A stretch of DNA of 64,000 nucleotides, taken from assembly GCF_014695385.1 (NCBI RefSeq), contig NZ_JACJOD010000006.1:496001-560000 (forward strand), written 5' to 3'. Origin of the DNA: Trichocoleus sp. FACHB-46. GTDB taxonomy: Bacteria > Cyanobacteriota > Cyanobacteriia > FACHB-46. Under the pieces are notes generated by a model that was not told the origin of the DNA, did no database searches, and was given only the letters and a program-made list of their open reading frames with translations. Each line of letters starts with the position of its first letter. Position 1 is the first letter of the stretch. The position numbers and the translations under genes were made by a program. Below, one piece after another: positions 1 to 9,718 of this stretch.

Positions 1-162
1 CGCCGAGCTCTAGGTTATCTCTATGACAAGCAGTTGGTTCATGCCCTGTTTGAGCAAGCGAGTACTCGGTATGGCAATCGCCAGGGTGGCTATACCCGGA
101 TTTTGCGTACCGTTTCGCGCCGAGGAGATAATGCTGATATGGCGATTATCGAGCTGACTTGA
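1..162 (+). CDS. rplQ: 50S ribosomal protein L17, C-terminal part
   Basis: Open frame from the window edge to a TGA, 53 residues. The readable text ([20 protein letters not shown], ending MAIIEL) matches the C-terminal half of bacterial L17, a large-subunit protein near the peptide exit tunnel. The N-terminal half lies outside the window. It is followed 20 bp later by truA, the usual order at the end of the cyanobacterial ribosomal protein supercluster, so co-transcription is likely. Confidence 0.9.
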   Translation, partial: RRALGYLYDKQLVHALFEQASTRYGNRQGGYTRILRTVSRRGDNADMAIIELT

Positions 163-182
163 TCAAGCCACTTTGAGATCTC

Positions 183-1079
183 ATGTCCTCTGCACTGCCT
201 CTGTCACCCGATACTTTGGATTCGGTCGCTGGGCTAAAGCCAAAAACATTCCAGCGAGTTGCCTTGGTAATTCAATACCTGGGCACTCATTTTCATGGTT
301 GGCAGCGTCAAGCTCGACATCGGACAGTGCAAGAAGAGATTGAAAAGGCTCTGGAGTCGGTGCTAGAGCGTCCAGTTGCCCTCTTTGGAGCAGGTAGGAC
401 TGATTCTGGAGTTCATGCTGCTGCTCAAGTGGCTCATTTCGATGTCCATGATTCAGCGATCCCAGCCTGCCGTTGGGCTTCTATTCTCAACTCGCGTCTG
501 CCAAAAGACATCTTGATTCGGGCCTCGGTGGCAGTGGATGCAGACTGGCACGCTCGATTTTCAGCTTCCTGGCGACGCTATCGTTACACCCTGTATACCG
601 ATTCGGTGCCTAACCTGTTTGTGCAGTCATTTGCCTGGCATTATTACTATGCGCCCCTGGATGACTTGCTGATGCAGGAAGCCCTCAATCCTCTGCTAGG
701 CCGACATCACTTAGCTGCTTTTCACCGCGCTGGATCTAAGCGGGCTCACTCTTGGGTTGAAGTTCAAGATGTGACTTGTCAGCGCCAAGGACCGATGGTT
801 CATATGGAGATTCAAGCAAGTGGTTTCTTATATGGCATGGTGCGTTTACTGATGGGCTTATTGGTAGAAGTTGGTAGGGGAACGCGATCGCCAGAGGAAT
901 TTACAGAGCTTTGGCAGGCTGAGCGTCGAGACCAGGTCAAGTATGCTGCACCTCCTCAAGGGCTTTGCCTCCTGAGAGTGGGATATCCTCAATCTCCTTT
1001 TTCACCCGATATTTGGTTTGATACTCAACCAAAATTGGTTTTGCCAACAACGGCTGTTTCAAAACACTGCTTAATTTGA
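183..1079 (+). CDS. truA: tRNA pseudouridine synthase A
   Basis: Cytosolic enzyme that isomerises uridines 38-40 in the anticodon arm of many tRNAs to pseudouridine. The catalytic motif GRTDSGVHA lies at about residues 71-79, with Asp74 as the predicted nucleophile; a second conserved stretch is GFLYGMVR. At 298 residues it carries about 25 extra N-terminal residues before the core begins (VALVIQYLGT). The ATG is 20 bp after the rplQ stop, and rplM follows after 56 bp, so the gene sits inside the ribosomal protein transcription unit, as in other cyanobacteria. The exact start is less certain than the identity. Confidence 0.93.
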   Translation: MSSALPLSPDTLDSVAGLKPKTFQRVALVIQYLGTHFHGWQRQARHRTVQEEIEKALESVLERPVALFGAGRTDSGVHAAAQVAHFDVHDSAIPACRWASILNSRLPKDILIRASVAVDADWHARFSASWRRYRYTLYTDSVPNLFVQSFAWHYYYAPLDDLLMQEALNPLLGRHHLAAFHRAGSKRAHSWVEVQDVTCQRQGPMVHMEIQASGFLYGMVRLLMGLLVEVGRGTRSPEEFTELWQAERRDQVKYAAPPQGLCLLRVGYPQSPFSPDIWFDTQPKLVLPTTAVSKHCLI

Positions 1080-1135
1080 GCGCCGCTGAAGGCTTTCTGT
1101 AGACTCATCCCTTTGTCAAGGATACAAAGACCTCT

Positions 1136-1591
1136 ATGAACAAAACCTATCTTCCTCCTCAGGATACTTTAGACCGCAAATGGTACGTTGTAGATGCTGC
1201 TGATAAGCGTCTAGGCCGCCTTGCTAGCGAAATTGCGATGGTGTTACGGGGTAAGAACAAACCAACCTACACCCCATCCATGGACACAGGCGACTTTGTG
1301 ATTGTGGTGAATGCAGACAAAGTTGCTGTGACTGGTAAAAAGCGGAGCCAGAAGCTATATCGCCGCCATTCTGGCCGTCCGGGGGGCATGAAGACCGAAA
1401 CTTTTGCTAAGTTGCAAGCTCGCGTACCAGAGAGAATTGTTGAGCAGGCTGTGCGGGGCATGTTGCCAAAGAATACTTTGGGTCGTCAGCTATTTACAAA
1501 GCTCAAAGTCTATGCAGGACCGGAGCACCCCCATGCGGCTCAGCAGCCTGAAGTATTAAATATTCAAACCATTCCTGGAGGAGAGAAGTAA
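1136..1591 (+). CDS. rplM: 50S ribosomal protein L13
   Basis: Full-length L13 (151 residues), an early-assembling large-subunit protein. Recognised from [18 protein letters not shown] near the N-terminus and [11 protein letters not shown] near residue 110. Its TAA shares one base with the ATG of rpsI (TAATG), which implies translational coupling. The pair rplM-rpsI is one of the most conserved two-gene operons in bacteria, which supports both calls. Confidence 0.97.
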   Translation: MNKTYLPPQDTLDRKWYVVDAADKRLGRLASEIAMVLRGKNKPTYTPSMDTGDFVIVVNADKVAVTGKKRSQKLYRRHSGRPGGMKTETFAKLQARVPERIVEQAVRGMLPKNTLGRQLFTKLKVYAGPEHPHAAQQPEVLNIQTIPGGEK

Positions 1592-2004
1592 TGCAAGCAA
1601 TTGAACAGAGCGATCGCGTTGTTTACTGGGGCACAGGCCGTCGTAAATCTGCTGTGGCGCGAGTCCGTTTGGTTCCAGGTAATGGCCAGCTAGTGATTAA
1701 TGGTAAGCCTGGAGACTTGTACCTGCAATTCAATCCAGCCTACTTGTCTGTTGCCAAGGCTCCCTTGGAGACATTGGGTTTGGAAAATGAATATGACATT
1801 CTTGTCAACGCTGAAGGTGGTGGTTTGACAGGTCAAGCCGACTCTATTCGCTTAGGCGTAGCGCGTGCTTTGTGCCAGCTCGATCCAGAGAATCGGAAGC
1901 CTCTGAAGATTGAAGGGTATCTCACCCGTGATCCCCGGGCTAAAGAGCGGAAGAAATACGGTCTGCGCAAAGCTCGGAAAGCACCTCAGTTCTCCAAGCG
2001 TTAA
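1591..2004 (+). CDS. rpsI: 30S ribosomal protein S9
   Basis: Small-subunit protein of 137 residues whose C-terminal tail reaches the P-site tRNA. Diagnostic text: [16 protein letters not shown] near residue 12, [20 protein letters not shown] near residue 110, and the invariant C-terminal SKR. It overlaps the rplM stop by one base. A short GC-rich hairpin followed by five T residues begins 12 bp after the stop and probably ends or attenuates the unit. Confidence 0.97.
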   Translation: MQAIEQSDRVVYWGTGRRKSAVARVRLVPGNGQLVINGKPGDLYLQFNPAYLSVAKAPLETLGLENEYDILVNAEGGGLTGQADSIRLGVARALCQLDPENRKPLKIEGYLTRDPRAKERKKYGLRKARKAPQFSKR

Positions 2005-2016
2005 CCATTTTCTCAG

Positions 2017-2040
2017 CATTCCTGGTCCGGGAATGTTTTT
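2017..2040 (+). terminator. Putative intrinsic terminator after rpsI
   Basis: CATTCC (2017-2022) pairs with GGAATG (2030-2035), followed directly by TTTTT. The stem is short, so termination before rpmE may be partial. Confidence 0.6.
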
Positions 2041-2122
2041 CATCCCTAGCTTCAGCCTCTACCAGCGAGAAGCTAGAAGCTAAAATTTGTATAGAGCATA
2101 GCCAAGTTAGAGAGAAAGAGTC

Positions 2123-2371
2123 ATGCCTAAGTCAGAGATTCATCCTGAGTGGTACCCAGAGGCTAAAGTGTACTGCAATGGGGAAGTAGTAATGACCGTG
2201 GGATCTACTAAGCCAGAGTTGCATGTTGATGTTTGGTCTGGTAACCACCCGTTCTACACCGGTACCCAAAAGATTATTGATACTGAGGGTCGGGTAGAGC
2301 GCTTCCTGCGTAAGTACGGCATGATGGATGGCCAAGCAGACCAAGACACAGCTCAAACGAAGAAGAAATAG
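2123..2371 (+). CDS. rpmE: 50S ribosomal protein L31
   Basis: Small large-subunit protein of 82 residues. The text KVYCNGEVVMTVGSTKPELH followed by WSGNHPFYTG is characteristic of L31. Only one cysteine (Cys18) is present, so the four-cysteine zinc site of the zinc-binding L31 type is absent; this is the zinc-independent form. The C-terminal tail is Lys-rich. It lies between rpsI and prfA with its own flanking hairpins, so it may be transcribed separately from the rplM-rpsI unit. Confidence 0.95.
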   Translation: MPKSEIHPEWYPEAKVYCNGEVVMTVGSTKPELHVDVWSGNHPFYTGTQKIIDTEGRVERFLRKYGMMDGQADQDTAQTKKK

Positions 2372-2390
2372 ATAGGTGCTTAGTTGGTAT

Positions 2391-2426
2391 CGCCCTGGAT
2401 GAGCTGCTAGGGCGTTTAACTTTTTT
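2391..2426 (+). terminator. Intrinsic terminator after rpmE
   Basis: CGCCCT (2391-2396) pairs with AGGGCG (2409-2414); a run of six T residues follows at 2421-2426. Confidence 0.65.
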
Positions 2427-2449
2427 CTAAACACCTCTCTTTTGTGTGA

Positions 2450-3568
<1,119 letters not shown>

Positions 3569-3605
3569 GTTGGTTAGAGTTGAGAAAAGCACGAGTGGCT
3601 CAGTC

Positions 3606-3651
3606 ACGCCTGTACTGTTAGTAATGAAACGGTACAGGCGTTTAGCTTTTT
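3606..3651 (+). terminator. Intrinsic terminator after prfA
   Basis: ACGCCTGTAC (3606-3615) is a perfect complement of GTACAGGCGT (3632-3641); a T-rich tract TTTAGCTTTTT follows. It closes the ribosomal protein cluster. Confidence 0.8.
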
Positions 3652-3854
3652 CGGTTGTTAGAGAAATTGAATAGAGCGTGACTGTTAAATTCTGATGATT
3701 TAGTTTTATGGGGATCGAACTTACGGATGTAAAGGATCGTTGACCGCCAACTATAATTAAATTTTGTTGCAGATTTTGCCTGAGCGATCGCTGGGAAAAC
3801 TGCACTCCTGCCTCATACCCAATCTTCCCACCCTACCTGCCTTGGAGGCTCTGA

Positions 3855-5573
3855 ATGCTACGGTTAGAGCGTATTAGCAAAATTTACCCCACTGGCGAAG
3901 TTCTAAAGGATGTTAGCTGGGAGGTCAAACCGGGCGATCGCATTGGTTTAGTTGGGGTAAACGGGGCAGGAAAATCGACCCAGTTAAAGATTATTGCAGG
4001 GGAGATGGAGCCGACAACGGGTGAGATTATCCGACCTTCTAGCTTGCGGATTGCTCATCTCACCCAAGAGTTTGATGTGAATCCATCTCGGACTGTCCGA
4101 GAAGAGATGTGGCAAGCTTTTGAAGAGGCGAACCAAGCTCATACGGCATTGTCAGAAATCCATCGGCAAATGGAAACTGCCACTCCAGAAGAACTAGATG
4201 TACTGATCCGCAAGATGGATCGGTTCCAACGGCAGTTTGAAGCCCTGGATGGCTACGGTTTAGAAGCGCAAATCGAGAAAATTTTACCAGAGATCGGTTT
4301 TGAACCCGAAGATGGCGATCGCTTAGTCAGCGCCTTTAGCGGGGGTTGGCAGATGCGGATGAGTTTGGGCAAAATCTTGCTCCAGTCGCCTGATCTCTTG
4401 CTACTAGACGAGCCGACGAACCACCTAGATCTAGAAACGATTGAGTGGTTGGAAACTTACCTTAAAGGGCTGACCACGCCGCTGGTGATTGTTTCGCATG
4501 ACCGAGAGTTTTTAGATCGCCTCTGCACTCAGATTGTAGAAACGGAGCGCGGAGTTTCTACCACCTACTTGGGAAACTACTCCGCTTATTTACAGCAGAA
4601 ATCTGAGCTGCGCGATGCTCAACTCAGTGCCTACGAGCGTCAGCAAAAAGAGCTTGATAAGCAGCAAACTTTTGTGGATCGTTTCCGTGCTAGTGCAACT
4701 CGTAGCACTCAGGCTAAGAGCCGTGAAAAGCAATTAGAAAAAATAGAGCGGATCGAAGCTCCCACTGGGGATGTGCGAACCCTCCATTTCCGGTTCCCCC
4801 CTGCTCCCCGCAGTGGTCGAGAAGTAGTGATGATTGAAGATTTAGTCCATACCTATGACGAGAAGATCCTCTTTCTAGGGGCAGAACTGCTGATCGAACG
4901 GGGCGATCGCGTAGCTTTCCTGGGGCCAAATGGAGCTGGCAAATCGACAGTTCTCCGCATCATTATGGGCATGGAGCAGGCGACTGAGGGTAGCGTTAAG
5001 TTAGGGGATCATAACGTTATTCCCAGCTACTTTGAGCAAAATCAAGCTGAAGCACTAGACCTTAATAAGACTGTCATGGAAACCATTCATGACGAGGTTC
5101 CTGACTGGAAAAATGAGGAAGTTCGGACATTATTAGGGCGATTTCTATTTAGTGGAGACACCGTTTATAAGCGAGTAGAAGCATTGAGCGGAGGCGAGAA
5201 AGCCCGTCTAGCTCTGGCTAAGATGCTTTTGCGTCCTGCTAATCTGCTGATTTTAGATGAGCCTACCAATCACCTCGATATTCCAGCTAAAGAAATGCTA
5301 GAAGAGGCGCTGCAAAACTATGATGGGACGGCAATTATTGTCTCGCACGATCGCTATTTCATCTCCCAAGTCGCCAACAAAATTGTGGAAATTCGAGACG
5401 GAGAATTTCGAGTTTATTTAGGAGATTATCACTACTATTTAGATAAGGTTGCTGAAGAAAAAGAAAAGGATCAGCTCGCTGCCATTGAAGCTGAAAAAGC
5501 GGCCAAAGTAGCAGCAAAACGGGAAAAGCAAAAAGAGAAAGAGAAGGCTAAAAAAACGCAGGCTCAAGCTTAA
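3855..5573 (+). CDS. ABC-F family ATP-binding protein (Uup/EttA-like)
   Basis: Soluble protein of 572 residues with two tandem ABC ATPase domains and no membrane segments, the ABC-F layout. Domain 1 has Walker A GVNGAGKS (about residues 34-41), signature FSGGWQMR and Walker B LLLLDEPTNHLD. Domain 2 has GPNGAGKS (about 356-363), LSGGEKAR and LLILDEPTNHLD. A charged linker separates them, and the C-terminus (after about residue 535) is a Lys/Glu-rich coiled-coil-like tail, as in Uup-type members. Family members act on the ribosome E site or in replication-linked processes; the specific role here is not resolved. It is a single gene between prfA and gpmI. Confidence 0.88.
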   Translation: MLRLERISKIYPTGEVLKDVSWEVKPGDRIGLVGVNGAGKSTQLKIIAGEMEPTTGEIIRPSSLRIAHLTQEFDVNPSRTVREEMWQAFEEANQAHTALSEIHRQMETATPEELDVLIRKMDRFQRQFEALDGYGLEAQIEKILPEIGFEPEDGDRLVSAFSGGWQMRMSLGKILLQSPDLLLLDEPTNHLDLETIEWLETYLKGLTTPLVIVSHDREFLDRLCTQIVETERGVSTTYLGNYSAYLQQKSELRDAQLSAYERQQKELDKQQTFVDRFRASATRSTQAKSREKQLEKIERIEAPTGDVRTLHFRFPPAPRSGREVVMIEDLVHTYDEKILFLGAELLIERGDRVAFLGPNGAGKSTVLRIIMGMEQATEGSVKLGDHNVIPSYFEQNQAEALDLNKTVMETIHDEVPDWKNEEVRTLLGRFLFSGDTVYKRVEALSGGEKARLALAKMLLRPANLLILDEPTNHLDIPAKEMLEEALQNYDGTAIIVSHDRYFISQVANKIVEIRDGEFRVYLGDYHYYLDKVAEEKEKDQLAAIEAEKAAKVAAKREKQKEKEKAKKTQAQA

Positions 5574-5671
5574 TCCAGAACTACATCAGATTCTTGTGGC
5601 ATCAGCAATTTTAGATTCAAAACTCGATGGTATGATTGCGGAGAAATCACTGAATGAAAGGGCAACTTAGT

Positions 5672-7270
5672 ATGGCGCAAGCACCTGTTTCTCCGGTGGT
5701 GCTAGTCATCTTAGACGGTTGGGGATACCGGGAAGAAACTGATGGCAATGCCATTGCCGCTGCCAAAACACCCGTGATGAACAGCTTGTGGGCTGCTTAC
5801 CCCAGAACTTTGATTCGTACGTCTGGGAAAGATGTCGGCCTGCCGGAAGGCCAAATGGGCAACTCCGAGGTTGGTCATCTCAATATTGGTGCGGGTCGCA
5901 TTGTCCCTCAGGAGTTGGTGCGGATCTCAGATGCGGTTGAAGATGGCACTCTACTCAGCAACCCAGCTTTATTGAAGGCTTGTCAAGCGGTGAAGCAAGG
6001 GGGCAGCAAGCTGCATTTGGTAGGGCTGTGCTCCGAAGGGGGAGTGCACTCTCATCTCAACCATCTGTTTGGCTTGTTAGACCTAGCCAAGGAGCAAGGC
6101 ATCGCTGATGTCTGTATCCATGCTATTACTGACGGTCGCGATACACAGCCGATGGATGGGAAAGGGGCAATCCAAAGTCTCCAAGCCTACATCCAGCGTA
6201 CGGGTACGGGTCGCATTGTTACGATTAGCGGTCGCTACTACAGCATGGATCGCGATCATCGTTGGGATCGAGTCCAGCGCGTTTATGACGTGATGACGAA
6301 TGATGGTCCTGGAGACGGGCGTTCGGCACTAGAAGTGCTACTAGCTGCTTACGCAGAAGGCACAACGGACGAGTTTTTATTACCCACTCGGATTGCGCCA
6401 GGAGCGATCGCGCCGGGAGATGGAGTTATCTTCTTCAACTTCCGTCCCGATCGGGCACGTCAACTCACTCAAGCCTTTGTTGATCCCAACTTCAAAGGAT
6501 TCGAGCGGGAGCAGATTCAACCGCTCACCTTTGCGACCTTTACTCAATACGACTCAAGTCTGCAAGTGCTCGTAGCGTTTGAGCCGCAGAACCTTAGCAA
6601 TATCTTGGGCGAAGTGATTGCCAGTCACGGCTTGCATCAGTTCCGCACTGCTGAAACTGAAAAGTATGCTCACGTCACCTACTTCTTCAATGGGGGCATT
6701 GAGGAGCCATTTGCTGGCGAAGACCGAGAATTGGTGCCCAGCCCAATGGTGCCAACTTATGATCGCGCCCCCGCCATGTCTGCTGAAGAAGTCACTAATG
6801 TAGCGATCGCCGCGATTGAAAAGCGGATTTATTCGTTAGTAGTGATCAATTATGCTAACCCTGACATGGTCGGTCATACAGGCCAGATTGAAGCGACAGT
6901 CCAAGCGTTGCAAACAGTGGACCGATGTTTGGGCCGTTTGCTAGAGAGTATCGGCCAAGCGGGAGGCACCGCGCTGATTACGGCTGACCACGGCAACGCT
7001 GAGTATATGCGAGATGAGCAGGGCAGCGCTTGGACCGCTCACACAACAAATCCAGTTCCCTTTATTGTGGTAGAAGGGGAGGGACTAAAAATTCCAGGTC
7101 ATGGGACAGAAGTTTCCCTGCGATCAGATGGTCGCTTAGCGGACATTGCCCCAACCATTTTGGATATTTTGAAGCTGCCACAGCCACCCGAAATGACAGG
7201 TCGTTCGATGATTCAGCCAGCCACGATTGATGTGCGAGCGAACCGAACTCCTGTGCGAGTGTCTTTATAG
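5672..7270 (+). CDS. gpmI: 2,3-bisphosphoglycerate-independent phosphoglycerate mutase
   Basis: Interconverts 3- and 2-phosphoglycerate in glycolysis and in carbon export from the Calvin cycle. It is an alkaline-phosphatase-fold enzyme with two Mn ions. Evidence: N-terminal VLVILDGWGYRE (metal Asp), phosphoserine loop GNSEVGHLNIG with Ser62, and C-terminal metal motifs ITADHGNAE and AHTTNPVP. The length of 532 residues is normal. The ATG at 5672 is preferred over an in-frame ATG 18 bp upstream because family proteins begin close to the VLVILDGWG strand, but both are possible. secG follows after 42 bp. Confidence 0.95.
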   Translation: MAQAPVSPVVLVILDGWGYREETDGNAIAAAKTPVMNSLWAAYPRTLIRTSGKDVGLPEGQMGNSEVGHLNIGAGRIVPQELVRISDAVEDGTLLSNPALLKACQAVKQGGSKLHLVGLCSEGGVHSHLNHLFGLLDLAKEQGIADVCIHAITDGRDTQPMDGKGAIQSLQAYIQRTGTGRIVTISGRYYSMDRDHRWDRVQRVYDVMTNDGPGDGRSALEVLLAAYAEGTTDEFLLPTRIAPGAIAPGDGVIFFNFRPDRARQLTQAFVDPNFKGFEREQIQPLTFATFTQYDSSLQVLVAFEPQNLSNILGEVIASHGLHQFRTAETEKYAHVTYFFNGGIEEPFAGEDRELVPSPMVPTYDRAPAMSAEEVTNVAIAAIEKRIYSLVVINYANPDMVGHTGQIEATVQALQTVDRCLGRLLESIGQAGGTALITADHGNAEYMRDEQGSAWTAHTTNPVPFIVVEGEGLKIPGHGTEVSLRSDGRLADIAPTILDILKLPQPPEMTGRSMIQPATIDVRANRTPVRVSL

Positions 7271-7312
7271 AATTTCTGTTTCGTTAAACTTATTGCAATT
7301 GAGCTGGCTGCG

Positions 7313-7546
7313 ATGACACTAACTTACATCATTCAGGCAATCTGGGCCTTGTCGGCGCTCGGCCTCATTATTTTGGTTCTCCTCCACAGTCCCAAAGGCG
7401 ATGGGTTGGGAGGAATTGGTGGACAAGCTCAACTCTTTACCAGTACTAAAAGTGCTGAAACTACCTTAAACCGGGTTACCTGGACCTTAGTCGTGGTCTT
7501 TATGGCCTTAACAGTGGGTCTGAGTGCGGGATGGTTTAATCGGTAG
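7313..7546 (+). CDS. secG: Preprotein translocase subunit SecG
   Basis: Small inner-membrane subunit (77 residues) of the SecYEG channel. It shows the family pattern: a first helix (about residues 3-25), a cytosolic loop with the diagnostic GDGLGGIGGQAQLFTS, and a second helix (about 52-74). It lies directly downstream of gpmI, a gene pair seen in other cyanobacteria. A strong intrinsic terminator starts 44 bp after its stop. Confidence 0.93.
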   Translation: MTLTYIIQAIWALSALGLIILVLLHSPKGDGLGGIGGQAQLFTSTKSAETTLNRVTWTLVVVFMALTVGLSAGWFNR

Positions 7547-7589
7547 CATCATTTGAGAGCACATTGAGCGTTATGTATGGGTTACAAAG

Positions 7590-7631
7590 GCGATTGGTTC
7601 TACTGTTACGTAGAGGCCAATCGCTTTTTTT
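7590..7631 (+). terminator. Strong intrinsic terminator of gpmI-secG
   Basis: Outer stem GCGATTGG (7590-7597) / CCAATCGC (7617-7624), inner stem TCTAC (7599-7603) / GTAGA (7610-7614), then seven T residues (7625-7631). It lies inside the longest open frame of the next gene and so argues for a later start of that gene. Confidence 0.85.
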
Positions 7632-7644
7632 GCAGAGGGGTTCC

Positions 7645-8514
7645 GTGCATTCGGGCGATCGCCAACTCAAGCAATTTAGCCAAGGCGTCTGGCTGGGCTT
7701 AGGAACCATTGTGCTTATCGTACTCAGTACCTCCTGGCTTGGTCCCATTGCCGCCCTTGAGTCAGCCCAGCCGCCTCTAGTGCAGATAATTCCATCTGGG
7801 CATCTACTAGCTCAGCCAACAACTCCGTCTCCGCCCCTGCCGCCCCTACAAGTGCATTCCTTGCCAAGCACATTGGCGAGTTGGCGCGATCGCTCCAACC
7901 AGGGTGACTATTTTGACCAAATTCAGCCGTTACCCATCGGCGCTTTAATTTGGTCTCAGTTTCCGATCAAGGTTTACGTTGAGTCGCCAGTAACTACCAT
8001 ATCAACTGGGGCAACCGCAAAACCAGAATCTCCAGCTCAAGTCTGGACGCGGGTAGTGACCCAAGCAGTCACGGAATGGCAAGCTTATCTACCGTTGCAG
8101 CTAATCGATCGCCCAGAGCAAGCTGATATTACTATTTGGCGATCGCCGCCTCCTTTAACCAAAGGGGGGCCGAAACCGAGCGATCGCAATTACCGAGTCC
8201 GCTCCGCCGAAACCCGCTACGAACTTTATGCCCAGCAAACTGGTAACACCTCACCTGTGCTGTCTCATCGTTGCAAGATTTGGTTGCGTCCGAGCCAAAC
8301 AGCTCAATACATCCAAGCAGCAGCCCGTCACGAACTAGGCCATGCTTTGGGGCTGTGGGGACATAGCCCGTTGCAAACCGATGCCCTTTATTTTTCGCAG
8401 GTGCGTCAGCCAGCAGCTATTTCTCCTAGAGATATCAGCACCTTGAAGCGAGTTTACCAGCAGCCCACCCGGCTAGGTTGGCGTCTACCTGCTGCCGCAG
8501 CACCCCTTAGCTGA
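7645..8514 (+). CDS. Secreted matrixin-like zinc metalloprotease
   Basis: Predicted exported protease. The zinc motif HELGHALGLWGH fits HExxHxxGxxH of the metzincin/matrixin group, at about residues 229-240. The GTG at 7645 is chosen because it has a good ribosome site (AGAGGGG, 4 bp away), lies just after the secG terminator, and puts a hydrophobic signal-like segment (GLGTIVLIVLSTSW) near the N-terminus. The longer frame from 7564 would run through the terminator. A Pro-rich linker follows the signal. Similar proteins are common but uncharacterised in cyanobacteria; the substrate is unknown. Confidence 0.75.
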   Translation: MHSGDRQLKQFSQGVWLGLGTIVLIVLSTSWLGPIAALESAQPPLVQIIPSGHLLAQPTTPSPPLPPLQVHSLPSTLASWRDRSNQGDYFDQIQPLPIGALIWSQFPIKVYVESPVTTISTGATAKPESPAQVWTRVVTQAVTEWQAYLPLQLIDRPEQADITIWRSPPPLTKGGPKPSDRNYRVRSAETRYELYAQQTGNTSPVLSHRCKIWLRPSQTAQYIQAAARHELGHALGLWGHSPLQTDALYFSQVRQPAAISPRDISTLKRVYQQPTRLGWRLPAAAAPLS

Positions 8515-8541
8515 GCGCCAACTCCTCAGTACGCTGGCTGG

Positions 8542-9702
8542 CTAAACTCGGCTACCAACTTGGACCCGCCCTCGCTGTAATACCTGGGCGTAAAGCTCTT
8601 CTATTTGCGTGATATTGCCATTGAGGGTGTAGCGTTCTAGCACGCGTTGGCGAGCTTTTTGGCCTAGCAAAGCCGCCAGTTCCGGTAAGTTACGGAACAT
8701 GGGCAAAATGTGGCGTAATTGTCCATGCACGCCTTGAGGCTTCAAAATGACACCCGCATCCCCACTCACTCCATTTCCCGCTAAAACTTCCCCGTCTGCC
8801 CCAGCATCCGTAGCGATACAAGCAACGCCACAGGCCATTGCCTCTAGCAGGGACAGCGACAACCCTTCTACAAAAGAAGGCAGAATAAATACATCTGAAC
8901 CGCGCAAAATCTCGATGCGACGTTGCTCATCGGCTTCAAACCCCAACCATATGATGCCTGCATCTGGACCGTAGAATGGTTCTAGTGACGGTCTTAGGGG
9001 TCCGTCTCCCACAATGACTAGCTTGCACTCAGGCCCCATATTCGCCTGTTTCCAGCCGCGCAATAAAGACTCGACGTTCTTCTCTAGAGCAATGCGGCCT
9101 TGATAAACGTAAATTTGCTGGGCCTTTAGCTCTGCTTTCAGACGGGAAGGACCGGGGGAGTATTTTTGAACGTCAACTCCATTCGGAATCACTGCCACTC
9201 TGTCGGGAGAAACGCCCAAGCGCACCAACAAATCTCGTTGAATATCAGAGAAGACAATGACGCTATCGTAGTTAGCTAGGAAAGGCGCGTAGAGCTGGTA
9301 GGTCAAGTGCTGAGTACTGGAAGTTAGTCTACGCCTGCGATCGAAAGCGGGATGAAAAGTAGCCACCAACGGCAAATCTAGCTCAGCACAAATCTCTGGC
9401 AGTAAAAAATCGAGAGGCGATAGCGTTAAGGAAGCATGGACTAGGTCAGGCTTGAGTTCCCGGAGCGCCTGCGCCAGAACTTTGCTGGATTTGAGGGTGG
9501 GAATGGTGTAAACCTGAGACTTATAAAGAAAGGGAATAGAGACTTCCTGATAGTCTGACCAGGCTGCTGGAGTGTCTTCTTCCTGTGCAAAGTGCAGAAA
9601 GCTGACCTGGTATCCCCGATCTAGCAGATTATTGGTAACTTCCCGACTATAAGTAACGTTGCCGCAGAAGGGCGATTTTTTTCCAAGCCAAGCAATGTGC
9701 AT
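8542..9702 (-). CDS. Family 4 glycosyltransferase
   Basis: GT-B fold transferase of 386 residues. N-terminal acceptor domain: a Gly-rich start (GKKSPFCGNVTYSREV) and HASLTLSPLDFLLP. C-terminal nucleotide-sugar domain: NGVDVQKYSPG, YQGRIALEKNVESLL and the E-x7-E pattern in FVEGLSLSLLEAMACG. This matches the GT4 group that includes glycolipid and exopolysaccharide mannosyl/glucosyltransferases. The substrate cannot be read from sequence. An MFS transporter gene ends 16 bp upstream on the same strand, so the two may be co-transcribed. Confidence 0.85.
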   Translation of the reverse strand: MHIAWLGKKSPFCGNVTYSREVTNNLLDRGYQVSFLHFAQEEDTPAAWSDYQEVSIPFLYKSQVYTIPTLKSSKVLAQALRELKPDLVHASLTLSPLDFLLPEICAELDLPLVATFHPAFDRRRRLTSSTQHLTYQLYAPFLANYDSVIVFSDIQRDLLVRLGVSPDRVAVIPNGVDVQKYSPGPSRLKAELKAQQIYVYQGRIALEKNVESLLRGWKQANMGPECKLVIVGDGPLRPSLEPFYGPDAGIIWLGFEADEQRRIEILRGSDVFILPSFVEGLSLSLLEAMACGVACIATDAGADGEVLAGNGVSGDAGVILKPQGVHGQLRHILPMFRNLPELAALLGQKARQRVLERYTLNGNITQIEELYAQVLQRGRVQVGSRV

Positions 9703-9718
9703 TCAGATGAGTGTCAAC

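Noticed and set aside
7564-7644. N-terminal extension of the protease frame
   Set aside because: It runs through a strong terminator; start moved to GTG 7645.
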